A DNA stretch of 64,000 bases, taken from Symbiodinium kawagutii (Eukaryota; Sar; Dinophyceae; Suessiales; Symbiodiniaceae). The notes under the pieces are model-generated. The model did not search any database and had not been told where the DNA came from. It worked only from the letters and a program-made list of their open reading frames with translations. The stretch is taken from assembly GCA_009767595.1 (NCBI GenBank), contig VSDK01015717.1, positions 803,429 to 867,428 of the forward strand. Direction: 5' to 3'. The number at the start of each line of letters is the position of its first letter. Position 1 is the first letter of the stretch. Made by a program: the position numbers and the translations under genes. Shown here one piece after another: positions 42,300 to 52,933 of the stretch.

Positions 42300-44820
42300 G
42301 TGATCAAAGGTTGAACAGATTTGGTAAAATAGTTTTATAATTAATATCAATGATGAACAATGATTAACAATATCAACCTTACCAAAGGTTGAACAGATTA
42401 TTGTTAATAATAATAAAATTAAATAATGGTTCACAATGGTTATAATTAATATCAATAATAAAACCATGTGAATCACGCAATAATAACGGTTCATAATGGT
42501 TCACAATGGTAATTGGTGATTAACTGGTGGTAAATTAATAATGCTTAATAATGGTAAATTCATGATTGATAATGATTAATAATTATGGTTAACAAAAATG
42601 AATGATTGTCAATAATGCTTAATAATGGTAAATTCATGGTTGATAATGGTTAACAAGGTAAGTAGTGATGAACTAGTGGGTAATAAATGATGTCAATGAT
42701 AGTGATACTATGATAGTGGATGGTTCGTCAATGATGTTAGTTAACAATAGTGATACTATGATGATTAAAGGTTCATCATCGATCCTTAATAATCACTAAG
42801 GCAAAAAGGGTCAGTAATGGTCTTTCTACTGGTTGATTCATGCTTAAACAATTGTTAATAGTGGTTAATAATGGTTATTATGATTGTTAATGGCAAACAA
42901 ATATGCAAATTGATGGTAAATCAATGGTTTATAACGGTAAGTAGTGATGAACGAGTGGTTAAAATAATGAGCTAATAAGAGTCAATGAGACTATAATAGT
43001 GAATAGATGGTTAATCAACTATAGGGGAAAAAAAAGTTGTTTTTTTTTTCTAAAGGTAAATTACTGGCTATTTAGTGATTATGGTGGTCAATCATGGATA
43101 ATAATGCTTAGTAAGGCATAAATGGATAATGATGTTGAATGATCTGAAGCAGAAATGGCCAATCAATGATGTAAATAACAGTGATACTATGATAATCGAT
43201 GGTTGATTGATAATGTTTAATGATCACTATTAGTTATTATACAGTTCTACGTTAAAAATGAATAATATGTTTTCTAATAGTGACATATCGTGACTATGTA
43301 TGATCATTAAATCTGTATTTTGATAATTAATGAACCTTTAATCAATCAATGTGATTGAGTTGTAATACTCAATGATTAATAGTCAGTAACTATACTAATA
43401 ATAATGCTATAATGACGAAAGGGTATAGAATGATAGTTCATACCGTGCTTCCAAATATTGAATAATGATCATGGAAATGATAGAAACGCTACTGTTTAAG
43501 GCATTAGTGTACGCGTTGTGGAATAATTTAGTGTTGTAAATGGGATTGGTTGTCTAAGGCATGGTGACCTAAGTAATAACAATTGAATGCAATATATATA
43601 TATAAATAATAGGATCACAAAAACTGGCGTAGGGAATGATAGTTAAGTAATATGAGATGACAACATGGCTATGTGCTACTAATAGATGCATGGAACCATC
43701 ATGGCCATGATCTAAGGCATTGGATAATATTGGATGCCATCATTGCATATACTTACACATGTCAATTATACTGATAGTAAATAATGATATACTTATCTAT
43801 GAAATAATTATGATGTAGAGCAATAACGGTTTGTATACAAGATGGTTCCCCTTAGCTAGCATTAGCTGGTTAACTTAGGGTAAAACTACGGTAACTGCCA
43901 TTTACAATAGATGTAGCCATGCTTAAGTGGTCTATCTTTGTAAACCAACTTATAACTCGGGGGCCCATTTGGAAAGGCATGCATGGAGCATCTATGGCAA
44001 AAAAATAACAAACATATCGGTAAGAACAATGGTTGGAAATGATAGGTAACAATGATATATCTAATTGTGGCTAGTATTATATATGTTACTGTACTGATCG
44101 GGTTTACCATGAGAACCAAGAATAGTGGGAATGTGTATTGATTGGTAACATTGCGTGATCATGAATTGTGATTGAAATTCCGAAGGATCTCATGTTTCAC
44201 AACTGTTCAGAAGCGAGATTGTGGCTAATGATTGTTAACAATTAAGGTAGTATAACACTTCCTCAAAAATGGTTGTAAAAATGGTGGTAACACATTGACG
44301 CCATGATTAAGACAGGTCAATAAGGGTCAACACATGGATGGAATTGCTAAAATGGTAATGGTAGGACCCCCCCATCTGCATGATCAATTGAAGTGAGGCA
44401 CTACTCTTGCCTAATTGCGGTTTTCGGTGACACGTAAATGCGATTTAAACAACACAAAGCGGTTTAACAATCCAGTGTTGCCAAAGCGCTATAGAAAGGA
44501 CAAAGCAAGTAGACCAAAACACACGTCTTGGACAGAATCACGATTCATGTTTCATCGAATCGATGGCATCCAAAAAATAAATGGCTTAATGAAAAGTTTA
44601 TCCTTGGTAATGGTAGATACCAGATACAAATAAGTCGCCATGTTTCCCCCTGGAGTCTCCAACTAAAAAGACAAACGTTGAATAACACCGTGGCTTTCTA
44701 CACTCAAACGCCTGAGTTCTATCACCACTGCAAATGCAGCATATCACTGAAGTGCCCACAGCCAACCGAGATCCACTCAGTTGTCGTCGTTGAAGCGGGA
44801 ATGCCCCGCGGCCACGACAC
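42300..44820. other. Long AT-rich intron-like stretch
   Basis: About 2.5 kb of TGGTTAATAATGGTTA/GATGATAGTGATACTATGATAG words, very AT-rich, with no coding-like island. Confidence 0.6.
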
Positions 44821-44907
44821 CCTGCTGCAACCGCGCAACACGCCGCCGGCGGAAAGGGACGGCTCCTGCGCGATGGGAAAGGTGAATTCCACGACGCCAA
44901 AGTCATC
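44821..44907 (-). CDS. Exon, beta-rich, MG1-end-like
   Basis: An 87-nt minus exon, in phase at both ends, between acceptor ggctcag|G and donor gtgtcg. It reads DDFGVVEFTFPIAQEPSLSA then GGVLRGCSR. A pair of strands split by a polar loop (VVEFTFP ... AGGVLRG) fits the last part of MG1 in A2M proteins (VAFAVP ... LTVQVKG). It can splice directly to the 42.2-kb exon and from the 51.4-kb exon. Confidence 0.58.
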
Positions 44908-45289
44908 CTGAGCCATGGCCCTTGCTGCCATGGGCTCCCATGGCTTCCTACACCACCGAAGGTTTGGAGATCTGGACTAAAACCCTAAAGGTAGGTTTTA
45001 CCTTCCAAAATATGATTTGCAACCTCTAAAAATGATGGTTTGGTAAGATGCACACTCAATTTTTATAGTTTAGAACTTGGTACTCAACTCAAATTGACTC
45101 AACTCTATTCTAAATTTCGGAGTGGTGGGAATGGTGGGAAGTCGTTGAGCTTGCTGAGCGCACTCTCCAACCAATCGTCGAACATGGCAACCGTGACCGT
45201 TGGTTGCTCCTGAACAAGCGTGCAAGCCGCACAAGACGCATAATTCATTCGAAAAAAATTAAGCAAACTTTAACAAGGGCGGTTGTTAC

Positions 45290-45482
45290 TGAACCGCTTG
45301 ATGGCATCCAACAGCAGAACCAGGGCGTTGTTGACCATCTCGTGCCACAGGTTCAGCCCATAGCCATGGTTGTAGGCCAAATACTGCCTAAACTGCTTCT
45401 GCCGTTCGAAAGGACACCAACACCTACTGTCCCATCTGTAGCCGCCAGCTGTGCTCCAAAGTGCTTGGCATGGAACTTCCTT
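45290..45482 (-). CDS. Second exon of an unrecognised gene
   Basis: A 193-nt minus exon after acceptor gcgacag and before donor gtaaca. It reads KEVPCQALWSTAGGYRWDSR, then RQKQFRQYLAYNHGYGLNLW and HEMVNNALVLLLDAIKRF. It continues in phase from the exon at 45560-45726 across a 77-nt intron. Another phase over the first third (KFHAKHFGAQLAATDGTVGV) is also protein-like but leads to a stop. The function is unknown. Confidence 0.55.
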
Positions 45483-45559
45483 CTGTCGCCTCTCTATTCC
45501 TTGTCTGTCCAAACATATGATGCAGTGCAGTCCCTCTTGGGGAAAGGAGCACTGGTCAC

Positions 45560-45726
45560 CTGTAGTGGGGTCACGTTCTGGTAGACGGTATCAGAGGCAT
45601 AGTTTGTGGCAAAGGCGAACTTCGACTTGTGAACCACCAGGTACTTTGACCAATGGTTTCCCAACCTTTTCACAAGCACCCTTCTGACCTCTGTTTCCTC
45701 CCACAGGCTCGCCCTCCTCACCATTG
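45560..45726 (-). CDS. First visible exon of the 45-kb gene
   Basis: A 167-nt minus exon after acceptor ttttggcag and before donor gtgacc. It reads MVRRASLWEETEVRRVLVKR then LGNHWSKYLVVHKSKFAFAT and NYASDTVYQNVTPLQ. The frame is also open upstream (LFKALLVLAA), so the acceptor is a choice. No family was recognised. Confidence 0.58.
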
Positions 45727-45789
45727 CTGCCAAAACTAACAAGGCCTTGAACAAAAAGCACAAAAGTGATCGATCATCTTCAAACATAT

Positions 45790-46463
45790 TCTAAAGCCAC
45801 TGCCTCCAAGCACTGATTAGCCAAGGCCTGGTTCTACATCAGGCACCATGACAAAGGAAGAAACAAATACACCAAAGGGATGCAATTAAGACAACATTTC
45901 AGGCAAAAAAAAATGAAAAAAACGAAAAAACTAACCCCTATGAAAAAAATCGACCAACCATTTGCTAATAATTATATACTAGTGAAAATAAAAAATATTT
46001 CAGATCACCAGCCAGTATGGTATATCTATACCTGCTCTACTCTATGGGCATATGACGGCATATGATAAGTCACAAATGACAGTATATGCCACGAAACTTC
46101 ACTGCGACCATGGCACATTTGGGCCCAAACGCTGGAGTTGATGAGCAACATGGCAACCCCTTTGTGCTGGTTCGTTACTGGGCATTCCCAACAATGGCTT
46201 GCAAATATATCATGTGATAAACCAAATAGCTTGACCTGTATGATAAGCAACCAATGGTTAGAGAACAAAAAAACATGTGGATGTGTGAATGTGTGATTTT
46301 CAAATGTTTTCCAAACTGACAACTAGCCTCTGAACATTGGTGTCTGCTGGTTTCCCCGCTCATAATGGTTTTAAATCGGTCTATTTGACCCAGGTCTGTC
46401 CAATTCATGAAATGGTCCCACGTATGGGGCTGTTCAAACTATTGGTTGTAGACTTGGGATATT
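45790..46463. other. No gene seen
   Basis: AT-rich filler. Minus ORFs at 46026-46408 lack support. Confidence 0.35.
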
Positions 46464-46577
46464 TGGCAGTGGGTCAAAACCCTGTACCCCTGGTTCCCCT
46501 ATCATTAACCATTGTTTTCCCTATACTTGGCTGGGTAATAACCACCATTATCGTTGGTTAATATTGACCCATAGCCA
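46464..46577 (+). mobile_element. MITE-like element, family 2, good copy
   Basis: Begins tggcagtgggtcaaaacc and ends aatattgacccatagcca. The interior has ctgtacccctggttccccta and tcattaaccattgttttccc. About 114 bp with 14-bp inverted ends. Confidence 0.8.
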
Positions 46578-46859
46578 GTTGACCCAGATCTGTCGAGTTG
46601 TTCAAATGAGGGGTCATAGAGTTGGTCACAATTTTGGGAAAAAAAAACGGTCGACACCGGAAGTCCATTCCGTTCGACCGGTGTTTCAAGTATCAACGTT
46701 TGCACTTCCAAGGCTAACAACACTCTTATAGCTGAGAAATGGATGTGGTATATTTTGGACACTGGATGACACTGGCGACGTGAAAACCATGCCTATTCAG
46801 TCCCCTAATTGGAATTATACCATGGCTGTTTGATCTTATTAGCGGGTAGTGGGTTGCAT

Positions 46860-46961
46860 TAAACAACAAGCAACAAACAACCAACAACCAACTGCCACCA
46901 CCCATCAACCACCACCAACAACCACCAACAACCACCACCACCCACCACCACCAACAACGAC
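46860..46961. repeat. ACC/AAC-rich low-complexity tract
   Basis: caacaaccaccaacaaccac and cacccaccaccaccaacaac repeats immediately 3' of the 47-kb exon on the minus strand. Confidence 0.8.
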
Positions 46962-47118
46962 CTCAAAAACACCCCCCCAGAACAGGGGCCCAACGTCGTC
47001 GTGGGTCCAACGCCCAGCGTCTGTGGCTTTGGTCGTTTTGATGAGCTTAAAACCTTCCGGGCTCATGACCTCGTTCCGGAACGCTGCCCAGGCAACTGCT
47101 GCCATACAGCGCCCCATG
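46962..47118 (-). CDS. Well-bounded exon, unrecognised domain
   Basis: A 157-nt minus exon with acceptor ttggtcag and donor gtcgtt. It reads MGRCMAAVAWAAFRNEVMSP, EGFKLIKTTKATDAGRWTHD and DVGPLFWGGVFE. Composition and splice sites are good. It does not fit in phase between the 51.4 and 44.9-kb exons, so it may be an alternative exon or part of another gene. Confidence 0.6.
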
Positions 47119-47199
47119 CTGACCAACGTGGTTACGCAACCAATGGTTAACCGGCTGGTGATTGAACCACCCCTATGAAAAAAAATAGTCAACCAACCA

Positions 47200-47765
47200 A
47201 TTATTTGTTAATGATTACTTGGGAAAAAAACTTAAAACCACCAACCACTTAACCAACCATGATTAAGTAACCTGGTCAGGATCAGAATCACTAGCTGCTG
47301 GCTAACACCAATCAGCAAATCCCCGCAATGGTATCTGGTGGTGCCCCTGAGGATATACCATTCTCAAGTATTGTTGCATGGGTTCAAAACAACCTCCCGT
47401 TTTGTTGCATGAATCATCATCCCTGGCATTCCCTGTCTCCGAATTGTCCTTCCCCCGTCAATGCATGGTGAGGTCACACCAACCAACATTGACCAGTGAT
47501 TGGTGTTTGCATGAACCATGAAGGCAACACAAGTAAGCGGTGGCCACTGTTTATTCGAATTTATTTACCATGACACCGACCACTGGCAACAGTATTATTG
47601 TTGGCCATCAAACCAGCCAACATTGACCATGATTGCACATTGGCCATGAAACGAGCCAACATTGCCATGATCATCGTTCATTGACCATGAAACCTACCAA
47701 CGGTGATGAGAATGCTAATTCACTGTTTATTGTTTCTTGACCAGCAAACTGACCAACCACGACAC
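47200..47765. other. No gene seen
   Basis: Contains repeated phrases of the type accaaccaacattgaccatg (47477, 47610, 47655, 47694 variants). Confidence 0.4.
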
Positions 47766-47915
47766 CCACCAGTTCCAACTAGTCAACTTCAAGCAACTCC
47801 AACTAACCAACCTGAACCAATTTCAGCAAACCTGAACCAACTTCAACCAACCTCAACCAATTTCAACCAACTTCAACCAACCTCAACCAACCAACCAACC
47901 AACCAACCAACCACC
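47766..47915. repeat. CAACCTCAACCAACTTC / CCAA tract
   Basis: Tandem caacttcaaccaacctcaac units ending in pure CCAA repeats. Confidence 0.85.
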
Positions 47916-47959
47916 CCCCATCCATTTGTCAATCCCACCCCCACCCCCGGTGCCTCAAA

Positions 47960-48062
47960 ACTCAAATTTCGTGGCGCGGCCGGGCGCAGGCTCGCTGCGT
48001 CCAAAGCTAAGGCTCGGAGCCGAACACTTTGTCCCGGCCTTGGTGGTGACAGCAACCGATCC
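47960..48062 (-). CDS. GC-rich candidate exon
   Basis: A minus frame reads GSVAVTTKAGTKCSAPSLSF then GRSEPAPGRATKFEF to a stop. The SEPAPGRATKFEF part recalls a macroglobulin strand after a PG turn. Plus frames are open too and no splice pair could be fixed. Confidence 0.38.
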
Positions 48063-48100
48063 CGGGTGACAGCAACAAAGCTTAGCTAGAAACGTGCTTG

Positions 48101-48188
48101 ACAACCAGGGAATGTAGTGGTTAATGACTACAACAACCAGGGAATGTAGTGGCTATGACTACAACAACCAGGGAATATAGTGGTTAAT
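48101..48188. repeat. 31-33-bp tandem repeat, three copies
   Basis: acaaccagggaatgtagtgg ttaatgactaca is repeated with small changes; the third copy is truncated. Confidence 0.85.
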
Positions 48189-48514
48189 AGTGGGTAAGAA
48201 TGATTGATGATAGATTGAATGGACAGTGGTTGACAATAATTGATTAATAATAGTAATTGTAATAGTGGTGCATGGAAAGTGGTTAATCGCGGTTAATGAC
48301 CACATGGGGTTAGTAGATGGATTGTTGGTGGTTGACGATCGTTGATAATGGTGAGTAACCAGGAATACCAAGGATTCACCAAGTATAGAGGTGGTTATTT
48401 AAGAACCAGCAAAATCGGAACGAACTATCAACAAGTCTAAAAAAAAGCTCTAAACATAGCATTGGCAAAGATGTACTGCATAGCCTAACTCTCAACTCCC
48501 AAACTCAACTTGAT

Positions 48515-48757
48515 CTAATATACATAGATATTATATTCATCAACCATTGACATCCGTTGACTTGGTGATCCAAATTCCCACATCCAAGAGAACATGTCGA
48601 TGGCTTCGATGGTGTGAACCGTCGAGCATCCAAACCTCTGTATTTTGACGCTCGCTGAGTTTATCGTTGTGATTTTCTCAATGATCAACCATGACCTGCT
48701 GACATTTCTGACATTTGACACCATGTGGGTGGTAGCTATGGATACCCCAGGGATCAA
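48515..48757 (-). CDS. Candidate coding fragment
   Basis: A minus frame with natural text (NVSRSWLIIEKITTINSASV then KIQRFGCSTVHTIEAIDMFS). No splice sites were fixed. GC is near background, and it could be a decayed piece. Confidence 0.35.
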   Translation of the reverse strand: MIPGVSIATTHMVSNVRNVSRSWLIIEKITTINSASVKIQRFGCSTVHTIEAIDMFSWMWEFGSPSQRMSMVDEYNIYVY

Positions 48758-49055
48758 AGAACCACAGTTGGAACCCTACTGACACTTCTGATCAGGATAT
48801 CTTGGTACAAATCATTTGTGAGAACTGACTCGTAACTATTGCATGCATGATAGACTACCAGTGATGCGGACATGCGGTGCCGTTGGGTTTTTGTGGATAC
48901 AATCCCGCTTCGCTTCCTGGAAGTATCATTCAAGACAGGTCATGTTGCAGTACCACATCATTAATGGTTCTCAAACTAGGGCGGTAACATGCCTAGTTCA
49001 ACCAGCTCCAAAGAATTTTGAGTATGGCCGCAGCATTCAGATTTGCACATACCAC

Positions 49056-49420
49056 TCATCTATGGCATCTTATGTTTTTTCTTAATAACATCTGGTTGAA
49101 ATTACGGAGTGGGAACATTCGACCAAGATACTTAAACATTGCGGATCCCGGATGCCTCTCAATGCTCAATAAACTGACTGTAAACCCCGAAATCATCCAA
49201 TATCCACCATTTTTAGTAATTAACCAATCAGTCTTGAAGTTTTTTTGGGCAACACCCAAATAATCCCAAATAGCTGCCTGTAATTGCAAGCCAAAAGACT
49301 TGTAAAGAGCTTTGTCTGCCTGACACAGGGCTTCAAGGAGTGATCTAAAGCATTGAAAAATCGTTCTGAGGGAAGCTTCACTCGAAACATTTCACGACAG
49401 TTGCCATCCTTGGATGACAA
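49056..49420 (-). pseudogene. Coding-like block with one frame break
   Basis: On minus the first part reads GNCREMFRVKLPSERFFNAL. The frame then slips by one base near 49340 and continues SLLEALCQADKALYKSFGLQ then LQAAIWDYLGVAQKNFKTDW. A single-base change would join them. No domain was recognised. A decayed copy or a sequencing error are both possible. Confidence 0.48.
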
Positions 49421-49585
49421 ATTGAGGATTTTTATGGATTTTTGGCATTCAAATCCTTGATGACAAATAGCAAAACTATTTGAGTGAGTTGCTATGCTGA
49501 GGATTTTTGGCTATTTGCTAGTAGAACTCATCCGAATAGCAAAAGTTTCTAAGCAAAGAACAGCTGGTCTCAAACTCATCACTCC

Positions 49586-49672
49586 CCAAACACGATAAAC
49601 TCGAGGGACGACTTGGCTTCTGCAACAAATGTCCGTTCAATGTACGTAGCGCACGTCATGATCATCATGATG
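49586..49672 (-). CDS. Candidate exon
   Basis: After acceptor ctgcgtag a minus frame reads SIMMIMTCATYIERTFVAEA then KSSLEFIVFGE and a stop. It could be a 3' exon or end at an earlier gtgttt donor. Confidence 0.4.
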
Positions 49673-49679
49673 CTACGCA

Positions 49680-50069
49680 GTCACTGTTGCCTTTCAAGCA
49701 GAGTTGCAGCTGGCAGCCGCTCCCGTGGGGATGACAACCAACAACATAGCAAGATCTGCCATTGAACTCCCCATCGAATAGCCACATATTGACCACCAAC
49801 TGTCAGTTGATCATTAGACCATAGCAGCAGTATGGCTACCCCAGCTTCGAACTAGCGCATTAAACCACTGAATGCCTTCCGATTCCATCAGGAGATTCTG
49901 GGAAAGTCGCTCCTGGAACAAAACAATCAGTACATGAGCCGTGTCAAGCAAACCCATGGTCCCAACGAAAGTGGAGTTGCCGGGTTTTGTTTAGAGATCA
50001 GGGTCTCAAAATGACATGGGACCCCCAAATCATGCAACATCAATCAATTGTAATATACAACTATATGGT
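49680..50069. other. No gene seen
   Basis: Filler. A family-1-like start (gtctcaaaatgacatgggac) lies at about 50003. Confidence 0.35.
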
Positions 50070-50166
50070 GGTTTCTCAAAATGGGGGTACCCCAAAAAAT
50101 GGTTGGTTCATTACTATAAATGACTATTTAGGGATGATTGAGGGGTACCCCTATGGCTTGAGAAAC
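50070..50166. mobile_element. MITE-like element, family 1, good copy
   Basis: ggtttctcaaaatgggggta ... ggggtacccctatggcttgagaaac. The core is aaatggttggttcattacta. 97 bp. Confidence 0.8.
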
Positions 50167-50169
50167 ACC

Positions 50170-50811
50170 CTAATATAACCATTCAAGGCGTTCCCTATGA
50201 CTTGAAAAGCACCACCGCATGATCCTTCAAAAACAAATGTGAAGTCCTGAAGGCATCAGCCAGAGCTGGGACGGGCACAAACCACAATGGATGGTGAGCT
50301 GTTCGTAACCAGTAACTATCAAGCACCACAATCTGCTTGGTAACAAGCTATGCCCAAAATCAGCCAACTATCCCAAATCTTGGAGGAAAATCATCAAAGA
50401 CCACTAGCTAAATCCAACTAGTGTAGTTGTTCAATCATCAATTATGTTTGTTTATCATCTGCTATTAGTATGGTGATTGATACTGAAACCAGTTGCTCAA
50501 AACCATATCAGTTTCATCAACTTTTAACAATGAACCGATCTTGCTTTGAGCATGTCTTAGCGTCAAACTCAGCTAGCTCGCGGATGGCTACACCATGTGC
50601 TCCCCAGGTTCGATGCTATATTTGATTCATTGACCACTAGGATTAGGCCAATGAATGTTAATAGCTGAACCTACTGGTGCATTAATGGAACAAATGATCA
50701 TATTCATTGTTACAACTATTAGAAGTATGAGGTCAATGGTCAACTACTGCGACTACTGGATAATAGCTGACCATCCTAATACGAATTGGGTGAATGAATC
50801 TCAATGACTAC
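50170..50811. other. No gene seen
   Basis: AT-rich filler without a supported exon. Confidence 0.4.
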
Positions 50812-50873
50812 TGATGTGGCCGCTGGCCCCGCAGCCCCATGGACAGGTGCAGCCAGGACCGCAAAGCTTTGCG
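50812..50873 (-). CDS. Short candidate exon
   Basis: A 62-nt GC-rich minus exon between acceptor cttcacaag and donor gtagtc, reading QSFAVLAAPVHGAAGPAATS. Small size and several open frames make it uncertain. Confidence 0.42.
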
Positions 50874-50889
50874 CTTGTGAAGCACGATT

Positions 50890-51325
50890 GACCGCCATGA
50901 TACTCATTGGGGTGCTTGGTAATGAACATCATTGGTAATGAACATTATTGGTAACCACCATGATACCATGATACTCTGTGTCATGAACATTATTGGTAAT
51001 CACATTAGTAGTTTTGATTAACATCGTTAGTTAATATGCATAATGATAATGAATAAAGATGGTGAAACATTAGTCAATGTTCAAAAACAAAGTGAATAAT
51101 GATGCTGATGGTCGTTAACCACTGTTGACCATCATCAATATTCATAATGCAACATTACTCAAGTCAAAAATCCTGAACATTCATTATTAACCAGTGTTAA
51201 TCATAGTCCATTACCCATGTGGTTAACAATTATGATGGTCAATAATGATGGTCAATAATGATGGTCATCCTGACATTGTCATTACCCATTGTTGACCATT
51301 ATTATTGACCAACGTTAAGAGTGAC
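50890..51325. other. TAATGAACATTATTGG/TGATGGTCAATAA repeats
   Basis: Degenerate tandem words such as cattggtaatgaacattatt and atgatggtcaataatgatgg. No gene. Confidence 0.55.
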
Positions 51326-51441
51326 CTGCATCCCCGTCGCCTCCAAGAGCAAGGTGGCACTAGGCCCCATGAGCTGAACCGAGGCCTTGACGGTGGCATC
51401 GCTTTGCTCCTGGCCGCATGGGGTGGAAGGCAGGGGTGGAC
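51326..51441 (-). CDS. A2M-like exon: MG1 second part
   Basis: A 116-nt minus exon with acceptor accacccag|G and donor gtcact. It reads PPLPSTPCGQEQSDATVKAS then VQLMGPSATLLLEATGMQ. Its two opening bases (GT) complete glycine with the single G left by the exon at 52271-52372, so the joined text runs YALVVPDVTPG then PPLPSTPCG. Alternating beta strands (VKASVQL ... ATLLLEA) fit MG1. It ends on a whole codon, as the exon at 44907 requires. Confidence 0.65.
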
Positions 51442-52270
51442 CTGGGTGGTCAGGGGCGGATGGTGGTGGTGAATGTGGTGAGTTGATGGTATATAACCCC
51501 TACATTAGGTATGTAATGGAGAATGTGAACGGTGTAGGTGTATATCATTGTAATGGTGAATGATGATGGTGGTGAATGCCGGTGAAAGATAAGGATATTA
51601 ATGATTGGTACTTCAACCAATGATTCAATATGGAGAAATATAAGGTCTGTACTGGTGAATGAGTTTGTTGATGTTGATGCTGGTACTTTTGCTGCAGGGT
51701 TGATGGCTATAATGGCACACCCATTAAAAACCCCGTATGTGTCATGGTCACATCGTCGAATGTCATCATATCATAGTCTGGAATGTCTCTACCCTAATCC
51801 TGGTAAGGGTAGATGCCAACCCCAATAGCAACGCTTTTGGTTGAACAACTTGGCCGGTACCGATACGTTATACCATGTTGTACCTTCCATTTATTCAACA
51901 TAAGAGCAGGAAATCCACCGCCCAATGATGGTTTACCCACTGGAGATGCACATTTTCAGATGATCACCATCGCTGTGTTGGATTTTGGACGTTAATTTCC
52001 AAAATGCAAACCAGAACAAGTAGAAATAAGAAAACACAACAACAAACCACCAATACAGACTGCATTTCCAACCACTATGAACGATGGATAATCACAAGCT
52101 TTCAACCACGACGGACCATTGCTTTCCATTTATTTGCCAACCTTTATTCTGACTCGCCATTATCGGCCATAGATCTCTTTCAAAACAAGCCAAGAATTCA
52201 ACAAATAACCACAACAACCACCACATCTCAGGGGTTTACTTCCCCCAATGCTCCTGGACAGCATAGTCAC

Positions 52271-52372
52271 CAGGCGTCACGTCCGGAACGACCAATGCGT
52301 AGAGGTGCTGGACACGCGGCGCCGTGGTTTCAGGAAGAGAAGGAAATCCATCGCCCCCAGCAACTCGTCCAA
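52271..52372 (-). CDS. A2M-like exon: MG1 opening
   Basis: A 102-nt minus exon after acceptor cccaataag, with donor gtgact. It reads GRVAGGDGFPSLPETTAPRV then QHLYALVVPDVTPG. A2M-family MG1 domains open with a strand of the form Y-x-V-x-V-P, and YALVVPDV fits it, followed by the expected strands in the next exon with perfect phase. An alternative end at 52254 with a GA donor leaves a phase mismatch. Plus frames are open but less natural. Confidence 0.62.
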
Positions 52373-52398
52373 CTTATTGGGTACAGGTGAGAAACAAA

Positions 52399-52513
52399 TG
52401 GCTATGGGTCAATATCAACCATCAATAATGGCTGATAATGACCAACCAAATGAAAGGGAAAACAATGGTTAATGATAGGGGAACCAGGGGTACAGGGCTT
52501 TGACCCACAGCCA
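52399..52513 (-). mobile_element. MITE-like element, family 2
   Basis: tggctatgggtcaatatcaa ... cagggctttgacccacagcca, reverse of the 46.5-kb copy. It begins 27 bp from the MG1 exon. Confidence 0.8.
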
Positions 52514-52524
52514 AATGGTTAAAT

Positions 52525-52741
52525 TATTGGTGGTTTCTGGGGGACAAAAATGGTTGGCTTCTGGACAAAACATGGTTGGCTTCTGGGCCCCCTATGACTT
52601 GAGAAATCCATATTGGGTTGGCAGATATGACTTGTCTTGAGGTTTCTCAAGTCATAGGGGACGGGAAGCCCAAAATGGTTGGCTTATTACTGTACACGAC
52701 TAATACGAAGGATGATTTGGGGGTACCCCTGTTTTGAGAAG
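52525..52741. mobile_element. MITE-like family 1, two adjacent copies
   Basis: A full copy at 52641-52741 (ggtttctcaagtcatagggg ... ggggtacccctgttttgaga) follows a diverged one (52528-52611) that contains two copies of aaaatggttggcttctgg. Confidence 0.65.
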
Positions 52742-52933
52742 CAGCCCTGGAACCCTGGTGACAAATATTCGCCAATCAACCAAGCATCCTCAAAGATTGG
52801 GAAAAATAATCACCATGTTCAAAACCAAAACCCAACTATTCTATATTAGTTCTCAATGCTATTTTGCAAGACTACGATTGAGATCATGGATAATCACCAA
52901 CAAAAACTGAAAATAACTTTGGTCTAACAAAAA

